Shown here piece after piece: positions 60,827 through 64,000 of a stretch of DNA of 64,000 nucleotides. The position numbers and the translations under genes are program-made. The DNA is taken from the NCBI RefSeq assembly GCF_019613795.1, contig NZ_CP080429.1, forward strand, positions 711,501-775,500, written 5' to 3'. The DNA comes from Flavobacterium litorale (lineage in GTDB: Bacteria; Bacteroidota; Bacteroidia; Flavobacteriales; Flavobacteriaceae). The notes beneath the pieces were generated by a model that was not told the origin of the DNA, ran no database searches, and saw only the letters and a list, made by a program, of their open reading frames with translations. Position 1 is the first letter of the stretch. Each line of letters starts with the position of its first letter.

Positions 60827-60856
60827 GAAAACGTTTTCGTAATAGTGGCAAATATA
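60827..60856 (-). promoter_or_regulatory. gdhA -7 box and operator-like palindrome
   Basis: On the minus strand TATATTTG (60856-60849) is the likely -7 box. The perfect palindrome GAAAACGTTTTC (60827-60838) lies just past the expected start point, where a bound repressor would block transcription. The palindrome recalls LacI-family operators. The regulator is unknown. Confidence 0.5.
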
Positions 60857-60972
60857 CAGTTTTCTTACATACAGTTATATATTATTGCTACTACTTTATG
60901 TATTGGTTTTTATTTTTGTGTTACCTCGCGCACAGCCTGTTACGGCTACCACGAGGGAGTACTTGTATTTGT

Positions 60973-62118
60973 TTATAGGTTAAGGGCTTGCTCTAGGTCG
61001 TTTAGTAAATCTTCACTATCCTCTATTCCTACACTAAGGCGCACCATATCATCCGTAATACCTAGCTCCTGTCGCTTATCTTCGGGTACCGATGCATGCG
61101 TCATTAAAGCAGGATGGTTGGCTAACGATTCTACACCACCTAACGATTCGGCAAGGGTAAATACTTTTACTTTTTCGAGGAATGTAATCGAGTCTTCTTT
61201 TTTACCCGATTCAAATGTAAACGATACCATACCGCCAAAACCATTTTGCATTTGCTTTTTGGCAATTTCGTGGTTAGGATGATTCGCTAACCCTGGGTAG
61301 TACACCCGTTTTACTTTTGGATGGTTGTTAAGGTACTCGGCTACTTTTTGCCCATTTTCGCTATGGCGTTGTATGCGCAGGTGTAACGTTTTTATACCAC
61401 GTAGTACCAAGTACGAATCACTTGGTCCTAACGTTGCGCCTGTTGCAAATTGTGCAAAGTGCAATTGCTCGCCTAGCTCTTCGGTTTTGGCTACTAGTGC
61501 GCCCGCAATAACATCCGAGTGCCCGCCTAGGTATTTGGTTGCCGAGTGCATTACAATATCTGCCCCTAAATCCAGTGGATTTTGTAGGTACGGTGTTGCA
61601 AAAGTATTATCTACAGCAAAAAGTACATTTTTCTCTTTTGTTATTTTAGCAATGGCTGCAATATCGGCAAGCTTCATTAGTGGGTTGGTGGGGGTTTCTA
61701 CCCAAACCAGTTTTGTGTTTTCGTTGAATAACGACTGGAGTTTATCCAAGTCCGTCATATCTACAAAATGAAATTTAATACCCATATTGCTATACACTTT
61801 GCTAAACATACGGTAGGTACCACCATATAAATCGTCCATGGCAATAACCTCATCATTCGGTTTTAGTAATTTCAGTACGCAATCGGTAGCTGCCAATCCG
61901 CTCGAAAAAGCAAGTCCGCGCGCACCGTTTTCTATACTTGCCAAAGCATCCTCTAACGCTGTACGTGTAGGGTTGGCAGCACGGCTGTACTCGTACCCTT
62001 GGTGAACGCCTGGGCTAGATTGTGCAAATGTTGAGGTTTGGTATACGGGTGGCATTACCGCCCCTGTAGCAGGATCGGGGTGTTGCCCCCCGTGTATGGT
62101 TTTTGTATTAAATTTCAT
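60973..62118 (-). CDS. Cystathionine gamma-synthase/lyase family PLP enzyme
   Basis: A 381-residue Cys/Met-metabolism enzyme. The PLP lysine is Lys195 (SATKYLGGH). Motifs YSRAANPTR, LYGGTYR and VESLANHPALMTH are typical of MetB/MetC-class proteins. It may build cystathionine (MetB) or break it (lyase); sequence alone does not decide, though the overall pattern favours the gamma-class. A TAAATTTG box lies upstream near 62160-62153. Confidence 0.9.
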   Translation of the reverse strand: MKFNTKTIHGGQHPDPATGAVMPPVYQTSTFAQSSPGVHQGYEYSRAANPTRTALEDALASIENGARGLAFSSGLAATDCVLKLLKPNDEVIAMDDLYGGTYRMFSKVYSNMGIKFHFVDMTDLDKLQSLFNENTKLVWVETPTNPLMKLADIAAIAKITKEKNVLFAVDNTFATPYLQNPLDLGADIVMHSATKYLGGHSDVIAGALVAKTEELGEQLHFAQFATGATLGPSDSYLVLRGIKTLHLRIQRHSENGQKVAEYLNNHPKVKRVYYPGLANHPNHEIAKKQMQNGFGGMVSFTFESGKKEDSITFLEKVKVFTLAESLGGVESLANHPALMTHASVPEDKRQELGITDDMVRLSVGIEDSEDLLNDLEQALNL

Positions 62119-62222
62119 ATAATTTAATTTCGTGATTGTTTTTATATTCAGACAAATTTACTGTAATTTGTTTACTGTTGTATACTGTTTACAGCTCCTT
62201 TTACAAATCTATAACATTTATT

Positions 62223-63017
62223 ATGAAACACTATATTACAATAGCTTTTATAGCCCTTTTAATTACGGGGTGCGGAAAGGATAAGAAAGGCACTAATGAC
62301 ATTGAAGATATGGATGCCGAACCGCCTGTAGCGCTAGCGTTGGAAACAAAGCAGTACAAAGCCACAACATCGTTACCGTGTAAGGATAAATGCCCTAAGG
62401 TAGAAATAGCTGTACCCGTAGCTACAGGACCACAGCCTACTGCCGACAGTATTAATAAAAAGGTGTTTAATACCGTTAGGGAGATTATGTATTATGGTGA
62501 AAGACCGTATGAGGCCACCAATTATGATGATTTAATGGCATCGTTTATAGGCTCGTACGAGGAATTGAAAAAGGAATTCCCGAAAGAGGCGTTGGAATGG
62601 GAGGGTAAAGTAACTGCCAATGTAATACGCAAAACCGATAGCTTAATTAACATTGAGCTAAAGCATTATACCTACACAGGGGGTGCGCATGGTTACGAGG
62701 GCTTACGCTCGTTGTTGTTTGACCCTGCAACAGGACATGCCTTTGCTTACCGCGATATTTTTAACGACTTAAATGGTTTTACCGATTATGCCGAAAAACG
62801 TTTTAGAGGTAAACACAACATACCCGATGGGCAACCCATAAACAGTACTGGATTTATGTTTGAAGATGATACCTTTAAGCTACCCAATACTATATTTTTT
62901 ATGGAAGATGGTTTGCTGCTGTATTACAATACCTACGAAATATCGTCGTACGCCGAAGGACCAAAAGAGTTGTTGTTACCGTATAGCGAGCTTACGGAAT
63001 ACTTAAAGTTTAAGTAA
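62223..63017 (+). CDS. Lipoprotein with a DUF3298 (RsiV-like) domain
   Basis: A 264-residue protein. The signal peptide ends in the lipobox ITGCG (Cys17). A DUF4163-like region (about 45-150) and a DUF3298-like C-terminus (about 155-260; YTGGAHGYEGLRSLLFD, FFMEDGLLLYYNTYEISSYA) follow, as in the extracellular part of anti-sigma factor RsiV, which binds lysozyme. No anti-sigma domain is present, so it may be a lysozyme inhibitor or envelope protein. I start at the ATG at 62223, on the signal peptide. Confidence 0.78.
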   Translation: MKHYITIAFIALLITGCGKDKKGTNDIEDMDAEPPVALALETKQYKATTSLPCKDKCPKVEIAVPVATGPQPTADSINKKVFNTVREIMYYGERPYEATNYDDLMASFIGSYEELKKEFPKEALEWEGKVTANVIRKTDSLINIELKHYTYTGGAHGYEGLRSLLFDPATGHAFAYRDIFNDLNGFTDYAEKRFRGKHNIPDGQPINSTGFMFEDDTFKLPNTIFFMEDGLLLYYNTYEISSYAEGPKELLLPYSELTEYLKFK

Positions 63018-63034
63018 AAGAAATCCCACGCATT

Positions 63035-63215
63035 CCTGCAAGGTCTGTACGACCTTGTAGGTATAAAAACAAAATACATTTTAGTAAATTAGTCAGGGTA
63101 AAACCTACAAGGTTCCCAAAATCTTGTGGGCTATTATTATAGCAACCTCATCAAAAAATTTTGTTATTTATAGTATACCTACAAGATACCTACAAGGTTT
63201 TTAAAACCTTGCAGG
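63035..63215. repeat. Hairpin doublet plus an extra hairpin
   Basis: Hairpins at 63035-63061 and 63103-63130 form a doublet of the usual type, the second decayed. A third, intact hairpin of CCTACAAG/CTTGCAGG arms lies at 63189-63215. The 247-base gap between convergent genes holds only these. Confidence 0.87.
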
Positions 63216-63264
63216 AAAAAAGCAATACAATTTAGCCCCTTACCAAAAAGTAAATAATTGCTAA

Positions 63265-64000
63265 TTACGCTTTTTTTGCATCTGCTTTAGCAGGAAACAT
63301 AAACGACACTATTACCGAAATTACCAATATACCACCCACTACTGCTAACGATACGGGCGATGAGATATGGTAAAACGGACTGATGAGCATTTTTACCCCA
63401 ATAAACGATAGTATTATTGCCAAGCCATAGTGCAGCTTGCTAAACATGTGCATAAAGTTGGCAAGCAAAAAGTACAAAGCACGTAAACCAAGTATGGCAA
63501 ATATGTTGGAGGTATAAAGTATAAACGGGTCGTTGGGTGCTATGGCAAATATGGCAGGGATAGAATCTACAGCGAAAATAAGGTCGGTAAACTCAATAAC
63601 AGCAACTACTACCAATAATGGTGTTGCCACGCGCTTGCCTTGCTCATAAATAAAAAAACGGTCGCCCTCAAAGTTTTTGGTTACTTTAAACAGCTTATGA
63701 ATAACTTTTGCGCCTATACTATTAGAGAAATCTTTCTCTTCTTCATCTTCCTCCTCATTGGATGACCACGATTTTATACCCGCATATAGTAGGAATAACC
63801 CAAATATGGTTAGTACGGCGTTAATGCGTACATTCATACCAAATACTTCCATTTCGGGTAGGTAAGTGGCATTAATAAGCTCAACCCCCGCAAAAATAAA
63901 TATAGCCCTAAATAACAACGCGCCTATAATACCCCAAAATAATACTTTGTGGTGCAGGTACTTGGGTACTTTAAAAAAGCCAAAAACGAGTATAAATACA
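63265..64000 (-). CDS. TerC-family membrane protein, cut by the window end
   Basis: The frame stays open to the window edge (reading GFFKVPKYLHHKVLFWGI upstream of the first possible TTG start), so the gene is partial at its 5' end. At least five TM helices and the family signature EFTDLIFAVDSIPAIFA are present. TerC/Alx proteins are linked to metal ion export and tellurite resistance; some handle manganese. The acidic loop SSNEEEDEEEKD may bind metal. Confidence 0.9.
   Translation of the reverse strand, partial: VFILVFGFFKVPKYLHHKVLFWGIIGALLFRAIFIFAGVELINATYLPEMEVFGMNVRINAVLTIFGLFLLYAGIKSWSSNEEEDEEEKDFSNSIGAKVIHKLFKVTKNFEGDRFFIYEQGKRVATPLLVVVAVIEFTDLIFAVDSIPAIFAIAPNDPFILYTSNIFAILGLRALYFLLANFMHMFSKLHYGLAIILSFIGVKMLISPFYHISSPVSLAVVGGILVISVIVSFMFPAKADAKKA

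Noticed and set aside
1..64000. tRNA or rRNA genes
   Set aside because: I looked for cloverleaf-type and rRNA-like sequence and saw none, but a covariance-model search was not possible here.

Overview
The window looks like chromosome from a member of the Flavobacteriaceae (Bacteroidota). The evidence is the low GC content, the TTTG / TAnnTTTG promoter motifs, a PorZ-type type IX secretion gene, the flavobacterial recO-porZ neighbourhood, DUF3108 and TIGR03643 family proteins, and many hairpin repeats between genes. I cannot name the species from the sequence alone.

Left chromosomal part (1-25.1 kb). A tightly packed minus-strand cluster carries a DUF3108 protein, tryptophan 2,3-dioxygenase (kynA), an M23 lipoprotein and glucose-6-phosphate isomerase (pgi). 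Upstream of it lie hppD and hmgA, two successive steps of tyrosine breakdown. A 0.9-kb array of paired hairpins precedes an NSS-family sodium symporter, which has a 50-residue membrane partner gene at its 3' end. Then come an AstE/AspA-like zinc hydrolase, uvrC, a patatin/beta-barrel phospholipase, 5-formyl-THF cyclo-ligase, an SDR, a DUF6671 protein, two small genes, isocitrate dehydrogenase divergent from a LysR regulator, and a CRY-DASH / TIGR03643 pair. The last stretch holds a decayed duplicate of the prophage repressor 3' end and two small hypothetical genes.

Prophage (about 25.1-56.3 kb). It starts with an S24-type repressor divergent from a row of small early genes (OB-fold-like proteins and a DUF1376-like protein). 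Next come terminase, tail genes with a tape measure, a head module (ClpP-like protease, capsid, portal), a long tail fibre and a lysis cassette (holin-like, M15 endopeptidase, spanin-like). I see no integrase, transposase or replicative helicase. Host-type repeats have entered several gaps between the late genes, so it may be an old, immobile or domesticated element. It carries several cargo modules that look like toxin-antitoxin or defence genes: a Panacea (DUF4065) protein with a two-TM partner, a DUF2335 membrane protein with a small partner, an AbiJ-like protein, and hipBA. It also carries an exported protein gene.

Right chromosomal part (56.3-64 kb). This holds recO (its stop overlaps the last prophage gene), porZ, glutamate dehydrogenase with an operator-like palindrome, cystathionine gamma-synthase, a DUF3298-like lipoprotein, and a TerC-family membrane protein cut by the window end.

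Two host repeat families recur throughout. One is a doublet of hairpins built from CCTGCAAG/CTTGTAGG and CCTACAAG/CTTGCAGG arms. The other is a REP-like inverted repeat with TCATTGCGAG ends.
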